Positions 24,101-36,775 of a stretch of DNA of 64,000 nt are shown one piece after another. The stretch spans positions 13,802,984-13,866,983 of the forward strand of contig BTRK01000005.1 in the NCBI GenBank assembly GCA_036245805.1, in the 5' to 3' direction. A program made the translations under genes and the position numbers. The notes beneath the pieces are model-generated. The model had not been told where the DNA came from and did no database searches. It saw only the letters and a program-made list of their open reading frames with translations. Position 1 is the first letter of the stretch. Each line of letters opens with the position of its first letter. Source of the stretch: Pristionchus mayeri (lineage: Eukaryota > Nematoda > Chromadorea > Rhabditida > Neodiplogasteridae).

Positions 24101-27100
24101 CGGTTGGGGGAGTCGTGTTTCGCAATTATTCGATTACCAATGAGGCAACATCGATTTCAGCTTTGTCAATTCTTTGTCAATTGCTCTAGAACTTGTTTCT
24201 ACATTACATCCACTACATTTCACTGGATCTTTCGTTGATTGGACGCCACATACCGGGTATTTTGCACCTTCCCAGTTTTTAGTTTATAATTTCTACAATT
24301 CAAAGCTATGAGCGAATGCACATGAAAATTATGTGTTTCTGGTATGGAAATATGTTTCTACAGTGTATTGATTCAATTCTGACGCTAAATGACCTAAATG
24401 ACGCTAAATGACTAAATGACGCTAAATGACGCTAAATGGTAGCGATATAGGAAACATTCCGTCTATACCCGGCCCATTACCCGGGTATTACTTAAACGAG
24501 AGCAACATTATTACGCATAGCTTCCAGAAATCCCAAAACCTTTTTGGTATTTCGTGATTTACAAAATTTTTCGCCAAATCGTACCCCCTGGCTACAAATT
24601 AGCGTTTCTGACCCATCAGACTAAAGCAAAATGTTCGTCGAACAATCCTCTTTCTTTCATATGTTGACTATTTTGTCATATCTTTATCGGAAAGTTCCGA
24701 AAAACAGCTCCAAAGTTCGGTGTTTTCAAAAAAAAGTATGACTCCGCCCACTTCGAAGACGTACCACGTCGAGAAAAAAAAATTTTCTTCGGAAAACGGC
24801 CAACGCCATTTAAAAGAGCACGTTTCGAAGTACCATTCACGTTGTTTTCGGCCCGATTGATGATCATGAATTTTCACGTCCCGGCCTATCACGAGTCTCT
24901 CCCGATTCCTCTCATATGAGGCGAATCGCGAGAGAATCGACCACGCCGCGGCGGTAGCAAAAAAGTTTGTCCTATCAGGAAACTATTCATGTGGGAAGTA
25001 CTTCGAATGATGCTCTTTCAAACTGCGTTGTCAGAATTTTGATATCGGTCGTCATCGTCGAGATTCAGAAGGCCAAATTTGGTACTATCACTTTTCGGCT
25101 ATCAAATCGCGCACACTTAAATGATCATCTGTTTAAAATAAAGATAAAAGGCCGTTCTTTTTTTCCAAAGAAAGCTACCACCATGCGCTACAACTATCAT
25201 GTTGAGGTCATCAATCCTGGTGCTCATCTTGGTGCGGGGTGGTCGGGTGCACCAAAACTTTCGTAACTTTGGAAAACGGAAAAAGATATTAGGTTATCAT
25301 GCTTAAGTTGTAGTACATACATATGTCTCACTTCTCGCCAAAAATGAAGGAAATCGGAGTATAAACAACAAAAAAAAGCATTCACTTTCGTGAAGCGACC
25401 CCAAAATGACTTCCAGACAAGCGTACTTCCGTACTTTCAATTACGCTCATTTCTGGTCAAAATCATTCAAAAACATCGAAAACAACATTTTGTTTCCCCC
25501 CACATTCTAGCACTTCCATTGGTCATACATGGTCACATGACTCAAAATTTGAAAATCGATATTTCGACCTGTTTCAACTTGGGGGAGGGCGCTAATGCGC
25601 ACAATGTGTTTCAAATAATGTAGAAATGTCCCTCTAAACTAGTCAGAGAGAGGGGGTGTCTATAAATGTGAGTTTTCATACGAGGAATTCAAGAAAATGC
25701 GCAAAACTGTACAATAGGTCAAAGTGGTTCTAGGGATCCGGCTTATGGCTAGAAATGTAGAGCACGATGAGCTGAACATTTATGTTGAAAGTGAGTCTCT
25801 ATCTTCTCGTTGAACCGTGCTACAGAGCCTGGAATTTGGCTAGGAATAGGCTAGTATCCCCCGAGAGCGCGCGCTCTAACCGTCTGGCGCTCTCGCCCTC
25901 TGACCTCCCTCTCCCTCCCCTCTATTTAGCGCTCCCTCGCTCGCCTCTTTCGTCGTTTTCTGTCATCTTCTAAGCTCGAGAAGATAGAGACTCACTTTCA
26001 ACAGATGAAAAGTTCAGCTCATCGTGCTCTACATTTCTAGCCATAAGCCGGATCCCTACGACCACTTTGACCTATTGTACAGTTTTGCGCATTTTCTTGA
26101 ATTCCTCGTATGAAATCTCACATTTATAGACACCCCCTCTCTCTGACTAGTTTAGAGGGACATTTCTACATTATTTGAAACCCATTGTGTGCATTAGCGC
26201 CCTCCCCCAAGTTGAAACAGGTCGAAATATCGATTTTCAAATTTTGGGTCATGTGGCCATGTATGACCAATGGAAGTGCTAGAATTTGGGGGGAAACAAC
26301 TTCAAATGTCGTTTTCGATGTTTTTGAATGATTTTGAGCAGAAATGAGCGTAATTGAAAGTACGGAAGTACGCTTGTCTGGAAGTCATTTTGGGGTCGCA
26401 TCACGAGAGTGAATGCTTTTTTTTGTTTATACTCCGATTTCCTTCATTTTTGGCGAGAAGTGAGACATATGTATGTACTACAACTTAAGCATGAAAACCC
26501 AGATAGTTTTTCCGTTCTCCAAAGTTACGAAAGTTTTGGTGCACCCGACCACCCCGCACCAAGATGAGCACCAGGATTGATGACCTCAACATGATAGTTG
26601 TAGCGCATGGTGGTAGCTTTCGTTGAAAAAAAGAACGGCCTTTTATCTTTATTTTAAACAGACTTATGATCATTTACATGAGCTCGATTTGATAGCCGAA
26701 AAGTGACAGTACTAACTTTGGCCTTCTGAATCTCGATGATGACCTCCGATATCAAAATTCTGACAACGCAGTTTGAAAGAGCATCATGTGAAGTACTTAA
26801 AACCAAAATTATAGCGGAATCGGACAAACATGAATCCTACCGCCGCTAACCCCCTAAAATGGTCGATTCTCTCGCGATTCGCCTCATATGGTATGTGGTC
26901 TGAAACACATTTATCGCGGGTTTCTGAATTTAATTTTCTGCATCACAATTTTCATGTATTTTTTGAAACTCAGCCGAAAGTCGATGTTATATCGCACGAA
27001 CTGTGATGAAAGTATAATCATTGATGTTTACAATCCACTATCTGGCTTGCTCGTTGCACATCGGAAAGAGCTAATATATCGATATTCCGAGATGTGTTTG

Positions 27101-29909
27101 AACGGCTATATCCTCGCTCCCAGTTGAGCGATTGGGCCCTTATTTCGCAGCTACTATACACTAGTAATGTAGAAACATTTTACCAAGTTTGATAGCGACC
27201 AGACAACAAATTGCAAAAATCGCAAAATTTTTGGATATGCATTTTCATACACGTGGAAACAACCTTTAACGCTATCGAAAAAATCCGATTTCTTGCAGCT
27301 TTACGCAGTATCTATTAATGAACAAGTGTGCGAAATGGCAATGTGAGACGATTTGTCCAGCACATTTTACAGCCCAATAAACACAGAGAGTCAGATCGTC
27401 TTGAGCCTTAAAACACGGTACAAGACAAAATTGAATCTTATTCAAATCTCATAAAAAGAACCTATCAGCTTTGCAAGTCCTAGATATGCACATTTCTCAT
27501 TGAATTGGAGCCAATTTTAAAGAAACTTTCCCGATATAAAAGGTCGATTTTCGCTACGGAACATTTCTGACGACTTTGGCCGTTCTGACTCTTTGCGGTT
27601 ATTGGGCTGTGAAATGTGCTCGAGTGAAACGTCTCACTTTGCCATTTCGCGCACTTATTCATTAATAGATTCTGCATTAAGATGCAAGAAATCGGATTTT
27701 CTCGATAGCGTTAAAGGTTGTTTCCACGTGTATGAAAATTCATGTCCAAAATTTTTCGATTCTTACAATTTCTTGTCTGATCACTATCAAACTTGGTAAA
27801 ATGTTTATACATTACTAGTGTATAGTAGCTGCGAAATAGGGGACCTATCGCTCAACTGGGAGCGAAGATATAGCCGTTCAAACACATCTCGGAGGTCTCG
27901 GAATTTCGATATATTAGCTCTTCCCGATGTGCAACGAGCAAGCCAGATAGTGGATTGTAAACATCAATGGTTATACTTTCATCACAGTTCGTGCGATATT
28001 ACATCGACTTTCGGTTGAGTTTCAAAAAATACATGAAAATTGTGATGCAGAAAATTAAATTCAGAAACCCGCGATAAATGTGTTTCAGAACATATACCGT
28101 ATGACTATTTTCTCCTGATATTTACCTCTCGAATTCTTCCAACCAAAAGTCTCCAGCTCAATTTTGAACGAAGTTATGACAATCACAAATTTGTTGCGAA
28201 ACTTTTGTCCGGTACTGTAAGCATTTTCACTGTTGAAAGTAAAAGTCTAGCTCATCTGTGAAAAAAGTTATGTCCAAAGTTGTGAAAAAAATATTCTCAA
28301 AAATTCCGCCCTGAAAAATTTTTTGGAAAAATAAAAGTTTTCAAATTATTCCTCATCAAAAACTATCCCTAGAAATGTTTCTCCCATTTCGAAAAGAGTG
28401 ATTATTTTGGTAGTTCTGGCTAGCGGAACAGTCAGAGCTCCGGTTTCTTCAATTTTTCAAGTCGGCTGTCTGCAAAAGTAGAGCTCAGAATTTACTCCCA
28501 GCGCCAGAAATATTTCATAAACACATCATTAGGAACGTTCCGACTCAGAAATACGTCATACAGACTGGCCAAAACCAATCATTGTGGTCCAATAGATACT
28601 TTTTTCCGACAAAGCCTTGTCACGCACTTTGACGATATGTTTTGACAATCATGACGCAACAAGAAAAGGTTCGACAGTTGATATATGGTAAATATGGAAT
28701 AGCTAAGATATATGAAACAATAAGAATTTGTTTTAGGAACAGTCCTACACTTTTCAAGTATGCAACAATCCGATATTTGTAAATTTCGTGCCCCTGTAGC
28801 ATGATTCGAGAACGGCATCAGGTCCAAACATAATTTTTATTTTACGTAACGCGCCAAAAAATTTTTCAGGGCGGAATTTTTGAGAATATTTTTTTCACAA
28901 CTTTTGACATAACTTTTTTTCACAGATGAGCTAGACTTTTACTTTCAACAGTGAAAATGCTTATCTCGTCGAGATCTTTCAGAAGTACTATGCAGTTGTG
29001 GGGTTTGGATGAGCCGTTCACGATTTACGATAACCGACCACCCAACTTCAGCGCAACACACGAAATGAGGGGTAAGAGATACGGCTTTTTAAGGTAGATT
29101 TTCGAAATCTACGCGGAAAGTCACGCCTAGGGAGATCTTAAAATCAGAACTTTATTTTTCGCTGTACGGCCTATAGGGGATATGGCTCAGTTCTCTCAGA
29201 AAGTCTCTCTCTCTATATGATGTTGCGTCTTCTGAATAGTGATAAAAGAGTTATCAAGTTATCCTAATGATGCTGTTCAATTGTAATCGGAACGTGATTT
29301 CCAGCAAGCAACCACGTCTGCGCCAAGGGACCGTGGACTGAGGGAGAATTCGTGAGCCTACAATGTAGCCTACAATTATCAGACTATATCGGCCTAGATT
29401 ACGTCACCCGGATTTCCTTTCGATTCTTCGACTCCGTGCGATTTCGAGTTCACCGTTGCCGCGGGGAAGAGGGTGGAAGTGGAGGTAAGTGCCTAATGGA
29501 TACTAGGTTACTCTTATGATCCAGCCGTAAGTGAAGGCTCTATGCTTGTTCCGATTTGTTTCATTGTGTTTCAGGTGATCTTCCTGGAAGCAAATTCATG
29601 CTGCGATCAGCTGGTGATGTCCGACAGTCTCACTGGAGGAAATCTGGTTGCCAAGTCCGTTTCCCTTGCTGAGGAATGGAAGTGTGTAGATTAGAATAAT
29701 TCTGGCGTTGTGGCAAAATTATCTATTGCTGATTTTTTTTGCAGTGTAACTGGCGAAGTTAACAACAAAGTGTACAAGACGAAATCATCGAACACGATGA
29801 AGGTTTCGTGGAAACCGAATGGAGGAGTGAACGTAAAGGGAGTAATGGTGAGCAATATCCGCTTTTCACAAAGTAGATTTCATTTTAGATGACGTACAGG
29901 GCTATTTGA
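18106..29909 (+). CDS. Secreted protein with two C-type lectin domains and a CUB domain (clec-60-like)
   Basis: Fourteen exons join in phase into 400 codons: 18106-18139, 18247-18410, 19830-19887, 20012-20098, 20207-20266, 20409-20530, 21821-21907, 21957-22095, 22400-22513, 29305-29351, 29398-29484, 29575-29654, 29745-29847, 29889-29909. The start is a signal peptide, MRRFLLFFFVLQFVLCA, then C-P-D-G-Y-E-L-V-K-E-G-E-C. The first lectin-like domain (about residues 20-150) keeps W-A-D-G-S and F-C-T-T-Q-L. The second (about 160-305) has G-W-T-D-G-S-P-W-D-Y, G-D-C-V-V-M-D-T and W-Q-N-Q-D-C. The CUB-like domain (about 305-400) has S-P-G-F-P-F-D-S-S-T-P-C-D-F and S-C-C-D-Q-L-V. Architecture and length match the C. 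elegans CLEC-60/63/66 group of gut and immune lectins. No EPN or QPD calcium-sugar motif is seen, so sugar binding is doubtful. Exon 12 could instead end at 29681; 29654 gives the family-like N-L-V-A-N-V-T-G-E. Intron 9 is 6.8 kb of palindromes. Confidence 0.88.
20646..20685 (+). pseudogene. Stray lectin-domain exon remnant in intron 6
   Basis: The bases encode V-K-D-G-G-C-Y-Q-V-A-A. This matches the exon 6/7 join of the host gene (N-G-A-C-Y-Q | V-S-T-A-A-E) but runs through without the intron. It is probably a leftover of a duplicated or processed paralogue. Confidence 0.45.
20686..21666. mobile_element. TA-flanked palindromic element in lectin intron 6
   Basis: Termini TGACGCCGGTTG and CAACCGGTGTCA flanked by TA (20684-20685, 21667-21668). 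Arms of about 450 bases are highly similar, for example AACTCGGACACCTATTGAGG in both. The centre at about 21175 holds GCGCGGAGTGCGCGGTGTCC and its complement. Non-autonomous, Tc1/mariner-like by target site. Confidence 0.85.
22198..22377. mobile_element. Short TA-flanked MITE in lectin intron 8
   Basis: A 180-base element. GGTCGGATGATCACC and GATGATCACCCGACC form the ends, with a second inverted pair TGGATGATAACC/GGTTATCATCCA, and TA flanks on both sides. No coding capacity. Confidence 0.8.
22556..29218. repeat. Nest of five long palindromes filling lectin intron 9
   Basis: The outer palindrome has arms at 22556-22905 and about 28100-29218 (for example AGATCTCCCTAG at 22620 and CTAGGGAGATCT at 29127). 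Between the arms stand three complete palindromes in a row: about 22905-24925, 24917-26888 and 26889-28100. They meet at CATATG-like junctions. A fourth, 28218-28968, is inserted in the right outer arm. The first two have the shared GC-rich core at their centres (about 23915 and 25900). All open frames here occur twice, mirror-imaged, and are not genes. Confidence 0.88.
24917..26888. repeat. Palindrome family member 1 (GAGGCGAATCGCGAGAG ends)
   Basis: Ends ATGAGGCGAATCGCGAGAG and the reverse complement at 26866-26888. The same element, diverged, is at 41269-42716 in F-box gene 4. The core lies at 25745-26045. Confidence 0.85.
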
Positions 29910-30057
29910 GTGCATTATCTTCGGAAGTCCAGTCTGTTTTCATGAGAACAAAGATAATAAAGTTGTTTTTTCACAAGAAAGTTTAGTAATAAGTGAGGCG
30001 CAAACGTTAAAGCACACAAATTTGCACACATAACGATCAATGGATTGCACAAACATA

Positions 30058-30118
30058 CGTGTGAGAGTAGACGCTTTATGGCTCCACTCAATGGGGCGTG
30101 ACTCATACTCTCACAAAA
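30058..30118 (+). promoter_or_regulatory. Conserved upstream block of F-box gene 1
   Basis: TGTGAGAGTAGACGCTTTAT followed by GCTCCACTCAATG and GTGACTCATACTCTCACAAA, about 270 bases before ATG 30332. Clear homologues precede three more genes of the array; see the finding on the shared module. Confidence 0.65.
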
Positions 30119-30331
30119 AGCCTTACTCACACAATCGCATAAATTTTCGCTCATTGCTGATTCTATTCCTCGCAGCAACATCAACCCAATGACTTTCGTT
30201 AGTCTGAAATCCACAAATTGATGTATAAATGGCTCGTTTCGCGTGTTACTTGAACATTTCGAGATGTATTTCACACTATTTTTTATAATGTTGCGAAATG
30301 TATATTCTACCACCACCAAACAGATTTAAGA

Positions 30332-33300
30332 ATGGCTCCATTTTCGCAAATCCTCAATTCATTTCGAATGCTGATCGCTCCGAAGAGTAAGGTGAACTAG
30401 TGGGGCCAATTATCTGTTAAATAGCAACATATTCAGAAACATGAAACTAAGATGCATTTATTTGATCTCCCAAACGATTCAATAAGGATAATAATGAAGA
30501 AGTTAAGTCTCAGAGATGTTATGCACCTAAGACAGACTTGTCGGTGAGCTTTTTTAAGAGCAAGTTTTTTTTGAGATATCATAATTCAGCATAAGCATCA
30601 GCTTTTAAATTGTTTGTCAGTCGCTTTTTTTTATTCATCGTTTGCACATTTCTGATGAAACGTGAAATCTTATGATTCCATTTTGAGTACTTTTGCGCAA
30701 CTCGTAGCAGAAACATACATCGGGACCTTCGACGAAGCAGTTATTAGCATGAACGAATATCAAGGATACAGCAACGAAATTACTGTAAAAGTTCTGAAGT
30801 CGGAATTGAATAGAGCATTCGTTTTCAGCGTTTTATTTTGGTTAAACTCGGTGAAGTTTGGTTCAAAAACGAGTTCACTGAAGATGGGTTTGAGCAGTTC
30901 CAGCGACAGACGAAAATGTTCTACGGAATTCAAATCAGGGAATGTAAGATCAGGGTACGACCGATCAACTTTTTCTGAATTACCGACTCTGTTTCAGCTA
31001 ATCAGTGACTGTCCCAATATCGATTACGTTCGCCGAGTTGCTAGCTTATTCAGAATAGAATTACTAACCTTTATTGTCGACTCGGATGGGAGCTTGGAGA
31101 AGTGCGATTCTGAAACTGTTCTCAAATTAAAACATTTGCTAATGACAAGGTTTCAGCGCAATTGAATTGATGTCGACAGTCGATGATTGTAAGAAAAACG
31201 TTGAAATCGTAAGAGATTATGCGACTGAACAAGATCTGACCCTACTGCCTCCTTTAGAACAATTGTCGTTCACAATTCGGGTCAGTAATTCAATTTATTT
31301 TACAATTATTCAATTTTCCTTTTTTTCATGAGGCGCGAATTTACATGGAAATTTACAAGTCGAATTTGCATTTAGGAAAGCTATTCAACTGCACGAGAAA
31401 TGCAAAGATTTACTACGGCGCTATTGAATCTGATAGCGATTCATAAGGTTGTAGTTGTCTCCAATGTACAATTGCAGTCGAATGACATGAAGCGAATACT
31501 GGAGGTTAGACATAAATTTAAATACATGCACGTGTTACTTGTTTTCAATGCATATTCGAGGTGATATCGTCTGAAACCCTCGAGCGCATGGTTAAACTTT
31601 CGACGAAGACACACATCGTCAAGAGCTGGATGACCAATTTCAGGATTTACCCGGACACACTGATAGGGGATGTGATAGGAGAGGTATGTTAAAACGCATT
31701 ATCTGTAAGAGTGCACAAAAAACACAACTCCGGCAAAATGATCGCCCGGGGCTCAAACTTTCAGAATATGATCCCTAGGGGCTATTAATCAAACTTGCGA
31801 ATTGGGCCTTGTGTTTTACATCATTCGAAAGAGCGTTAAAAGTTATATAAGAATCTACGTTTTCGCACTATTTGGTCAAGAAGGTCTCGCAAAAAAGGTA
31901 AAAGTATGAAAAATTTCGACAATTTACTCAAACTTGGTGCCAGCTAACCATTTTAAATGCCTAACTTCATCCCAGATTTGACATATGTTATGTGAAATTC
32001 ATCGCAGAATCCGAATATTTTGTGAAATTGGCAAATATTCGGTGCCCAAGAACCGAAAATATAGTCCGTATGGAGAGAACTCCACCCAAAATTTCGTTTC
32101 AAATTACCTTTTTCTTAGTTTTTAAGAAGTATTTGCACATTTTCGTCTAAATATTGTCATTACCAACATGTTGGAACATAATGCGACACATCCCACCTAT
32201 TTATGATTTGAATAAAAAATTTCGATTTTCAGACCCAAAAACATTTTTTTTGAGTTTTTTGAAATTTTTTGAAATCTGAAATTTTAACTTATTATTGATA
32301 TTTGAGCCTGTATCACATTCTAATGTAAAAATCGGATATTTTTTACAATTTTTGAAGTTTCTCAAAATTACCCCTGTCTCAACAGCTTCGAAAATACAAA
32401 ATTCAAAAAGTTTTGTGTTTGTGCGCAATTTACGCTTAATGTACTCTAAAATAATTTAAAATGTCCTGGAAACTCATCCTAGACTATTAAATCGAAGATT
32501 TCAAAAATTTTCAAAAAATCGAAAATTTTTGGGTCTGAAAATCGGTATTTTTTAATTCAAATCATAAAGAGGTGCGATGTGCCGCATTATGTTCCAATAG
32601 GTTGGTAATAATAATATTTCGACGAAAATGTGCAAATACTTCTTAAAAACTAAGAAAAAGTAAATTTGAAACGAAATTTTGGGCTGATTACGCTCCATAC
32701 GGACCATCTTTTCGGTTCTTGGGCACCGAATATTTGCCGGTTTCACAATATATTCGGATTCTACGATGAATTTCACATAACATATGTCAAATCTGGGAAG
32801 AAGTTAGGCATTTAAAATGGTTAATGAAGTTAGGCATTTAAAATGGTTAGCTGGCACCAAGTTTGAGTAAATTGTCGAAATTTTTCATACTTTTACCTTT
32901 TTTGAGAGACCTTCTAGACCAAATAGTGCGAAAACGTAGATTCTTATATATCTTTTAACGCTCTTTCGAATGATGTAAAACATAAGGCCCAATTCGCAAG
33001 TTTGAAATTATCGATCTTTGTAGATCAAAATTGAAATTTCGGCTCTTACTTCCGGCTGAAAGATTAATTGCCCCTAGGGATCATATTCTGAAAGTTTGAG
33101 CCCCGGACGATCATTTTGCCGGAGTTGTGCCACTATCAGCCGCTTTCACTGCGTTCTTACGGAGAACGCGTTTTAAATCACAATACATTATTATTCTGCT
33201 TCAACAACATGAGACAACATCAATCACGATAAATAGTCATAAATATACAATTCATACAAAATAAGACAATTTCAGTTCACAGTGATTCGGAAATTCAGTG

Positions 33301-33461
33301 ATGACTTTGATGACTACGTCTGGCTGCGCTATCACAACTGCTGGATACGGTTTCAAATCGCATCTGTGAGGCCAAATCAATTGAGACATGACATTCTAAG
33401 GAATGAGCTGCTGGAAAAAACCGTGGCTATCGGAAACGGAGAGTATAGGGATTGGGAGTAA
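30332..33461 (+). CDS. F-box protein, tandem gene 1 (intact)
   Basis: Nine exons in phase encode 353 residues: 30332-30391, 30437-30543, 30688-30790, 30829-30954, 30998-31101, 31157-31280, 31376-31504, 31561-31683, 33276-33461. The first exon is 20 codons (M-A-P-F-S-Q-I-L). The F-box in exon 2 reads H-L-F-D-L-P-N-D-S-I-R-I-I-M-K-K-L-S-L-R-D-V-M. The following exons carry family signatures L-V-K-L-G-E-V-W-F-K, F-Q-R-Q, I-R-E-C-K-I-R, and a last exon ending C-W-I-R-F then A-I-G-N-G. Role inferred: substrate adaptor of an SCF ubiquitin ligase. Intron 3 would be only 38 bases with a weak donor (GTTCTG). Intron 8 carries a 1.5 kb palindrome. This copy and gene 5 are the only intact ones. Confidence 0.85.
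31693..33172. mobile_element. TTAA-flanked palindrome in F-box gene 1
   Basis: Arms begin AACGCATTATC and end with the complement GCGTT. TTAA stands on both sides (31689-31692, 33173-33176), a piggyBac-type target. Matching inner segments include CACAACTCCGGCAAAATGAT and its complement near 33107-33129. No transposase. Confidence 0.8.
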
Positions 33462-34790
33462 AGTGCACTCGCTTGGTCGGAGGAATGCAAAATAATGATT
33501 GAAATATTATATGTTGGATATATGCACGTGGACATTCCTATTCAGATTTAGTCCTAATTAGAAAATTATTTTTGACTTGTATAATCTAAAAAGCGAATAA
33601 ATGCCTAGTTTGTGCCCAAAATTACACCCACAATCGATTTATATTTCTGGCACGATTGCATCTTTGGAGATTATCTATATTATGCGGATTCGTTGCTTAT
33701 TATTTATTAATATTTTTTGTAAATATAGAAATAGAATATAATCCAGAGAAATATCATATATTCCATATCATTTAACATGCATCTCTACATGCAATTTCGT
33801 GTTTACTTTTTTGATGGGATAAATGAAATTAAGAAATATAAAGCAAAACAGAAATATTACACAGAATAATATCTCAGCCAATCGATCACATGTTCACGTG
33901 CGATATTTGACGCCTTATCGATTCATTCACCGGGTCATGACTCATACTCACACTCTTCTCCAATGCATCCTGTGATACCCAGCTATAGTCGGAATTGTGT
34001 ACTCTTTTTACCCCACATCTTCTTTTCCCACTACTAACCGTCATCTTAAAATTTCTCGATCATTTCTTCACTGCAATCGATATCATTCGTTATCACTAAT
34101 GCAAAAGCCCTCGTCAGTCACAACTCACCAACATTCTGTTAGAAATTTAGATGAATAATTTAATCTGAAATTGATGGATACGATTCCATTTTTTTACCAT
34201 TGCTAAGGCAAAATCAATCGATAAGCAATAGTTGGAGGGAAGGAACTTTAACAATTAGGACAATCGGCGATATCGATTATTCAGAGTTCGATTGAAATAT
34301 GCACGTCCCTCCAAGTCCATGACACTGCTTCATGAGAACTCAAATTGTTTTCAGAACTTTTAGAGGAAGATTGAATAGTTATATTTATTCACAACAATGA
34401 TTAGTTAAATTTATTCATACATTATTTGCTGATTTATTTGCCCAGCATGTACACATTAATCGAATGTAAAGAAAATTGGGAACAATTAAAATAAATAATA
34501 AAGAGTTCAATGGTCGTAGATGCAACTGTCACATTTCTCGAACTGCCAAATGGAAGGAAAAAATGAAATATCGCAGGTCATACATTGGCACTGCTCGCCT
34601 CATCATGAGACGCTCTCTCTCTCTTTTCTGACAAATTAGTGGGAGCACATAATGTGTGAGGAGAGAGAGAGTCTGCGTAAATGCAAGACATGCGTCACAA
34701 TCTGCATAGCGTATCAGGATTGCACAACATTCCATGTAATTTGAGTGAATTCTAAGTGACACACATGAAACTTCAATCCATTTACACGTG
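33462..34790. other. Intergenic between F-box genes 1 and 2
   Basis: No gene. At about 33876-33960 lies a diverged copy of the F-box upstream block (CCAATCGATCACATG, TTATCG, GTCATGACTCATACTCACAC), about 1.0 kb before gene 2, which has its own copy. Confidence 0.5.
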
Positions 34791-34870
34791 CACATGTGAG
34801 AGTGGCAGCTTTATCGCTCCACTCAATGAGGGTGGCTCATTCGCGCACAAAATGCCTTTCCCTGATAACC
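34791..34870 (+). promoter_or_regulatory. Conserved upstream block of F-box gene 2
   Basis: CATGTGAGAGTGGCAGCTTT, ATCGCTCCACTCAATG, GGCTCATTCGCGCACAAA, then CCTGATAACCC, 185 bases before ATG 34976. Confidence 0.7.
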
Positions 34871-34975
34871 CTTCAAACACTTCCGCATCCCAATTTCGTT
34901 AATATTTTATCACAAACCAATCATTCGTTCCGTTTCGGTCTTATAAATTTCGTAGTCATACTTGAAAATAATTTC

Positions 34976-36775
34976 ATGCCCTCTCTGGTTGCATATTTGC
35001 TTACGCATGTGACATATTTATACCCGAAGCTAAATGTGTATTTGCAATGTGTTCATATAAATTTACATGTTTTAGAAGAAGCTGGCGATGCACTTGTTTG
35101 ACCTCCTACATGATGTTCTCAGGGAACTTATGATAATGATGAGCATCAACGATTGCATGCGCCTGAGACGAACTTGCCGGTGACTAGTTACTGTTTATTT
35201 CATAATAAGGCTAATATAAAATCATAGCATACATCGCGTACTTTTAGGAATTTTAGGAAAAAAAGATTTGAACTGTTTTTTAAAGAATAGATGTTCTCGT
35301 TTTTTTCGGATTTTGTAATAATTAAAAAGTTAATTTTCAGTACTTTTGAAAAGCTCGTTAATTTTAATTTTCAGTACTTTTGAAAAGCTCGTTGCGAATA
35401 CTCACGCCGTCTTTGATTACGGAGAAATAGTTGTTAAAGAGATTCAAGTTGACGGAAAACAGGAAAATATGGATGCGCACAAAAAGGTACCGAAATGAAA
35501 GTACATGATTGCGTTCATTATAAATTCTCCATTTTCAGAACTTGCAGCGGTTGAACTTGGCAAAGCCTGGTTCAACATCGATTTCACAGAAGTCAGTTAT
35601 GAGCATTTCCAGCGACTTATGTTTTGCGCAATTCGTATTAGGGAATGTACAGTCAGAGTAAGCATTATTGACTTACTGGAACATTTAAGCAACCGATTTC
35701 AGTTAATTGAGTACTCCGGATAGCAAGGTTGTTCAAGATAGACTTGCTCACATTCGTCGTCGACTCGGATAGGCAATTGCAGAAGTGAGACTATGCAATT
35801 TCCATTGATTATTTCAGAAATATAATCCTATTTTTTAGTGCTATCGAATCATTTCCAAATTTTGGTGATTATAAACTTGGCCTGGAGCTCGTCAAATTTC
35901 ATACTATTCAGTATACTGTTCTACAAGAGATGGCGAAGCTACATCCTTTGGAAAAAATATCATTACAAAATCATGTGAATACTTTTCATACCTTATTTAT
36001 TTATTTCAAAATTTGAAGTTAAATTTCAAGATAAACAATTCAGATTATCTACCGTCGAAATACGATCGAGATGATTGCATTCAAAATTATGCTGATGAAT
36101 GTAATTTCGGTGCACAAAGATGTTGCCGTGTCAAGACCTCGATTGAATTCGGATGACTTGAAGAATATATTTGAGGTTTCAAATAAGTTATTTAATGTAT
36201 TCATATACAATGTTATGTATACTTACTTTAAATTTTGCTGAACCCTACTTCCCTACTTTTAAATGCCCTACTGACTTTTCCAGCATGTTTCCTTGAATAT
36301 TTTAGATTGTATCTTCTGACAATCGGAAGCGAACAGTTGAACTTTCTGCGACTTATCTTATTGTTAGGAATTGGCTGAAAGGTTTGGGACTTACGTATGA
36401 CGCGAATGTCGGAACTGTGGCTGAAGAGGTGCGTAAGTTGAATGAAATAAAAAAGTGTTTGATACTATCATATTTATATTAAACGTGGAACGAACTACCA
36501 TACTACTCTATACCAATATTTGCATTGCCAATTATTTTCAAAATGTTCAGTTCGTTGTAGTTCGAAAGGAGCGCGATGAATTAAACGAATTCATCTGGAT
36601 ACGCTTTCGCCGTTGTTGGATACGATTTCAGCGAGCAGTACCGAGGGAAGAAAGGATGCGAGCACGAAGTGTACTAATTGGGAATGGACCGATGATGGAA
36701 CCGATAATGCTCCGCACCTCTCACAACACTGTTCCACCTCCTCCATTTATGAATAGTAGAAAATATGACATGTAA
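34976..36775 (+). pseudogene. F-box protein, tandem gene 2 (frameshifted)
   Basis: Same nine-exon plan: 34976-35035, 35076-35179, 35375-35486, 35539-35657, 35703-35784, 35839-35974, 36044-36175, 36306-36428, 36551-36775. Exon 1 (M-P-S-L-V-A-Y-L) and the F-box exon (L-H-D-V-L-R-E-L-M) are open. Exon 4 is 119 bases instead of 129: one base is lost before A-A-V-E-L-G-K-A-W-F and nine are lost later. Exon 5 has lost 22 bases against gene 4. The combined frame breaks, with a stop at the exon 4/5 join. Later exons are open in the family frame (K-E-R-D-E-L-N-E-F-I-W-I-R-F-R). A 34-base tandem duplication doubles the exon 3 acceptor. Probably recently inactivated. Confidence 0.8.

Noticed and set aside
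24676..24892. Open frames mirrored at 22863-23156 and 24668-24892
   Set aside because: They are the two arms of one palindrome.
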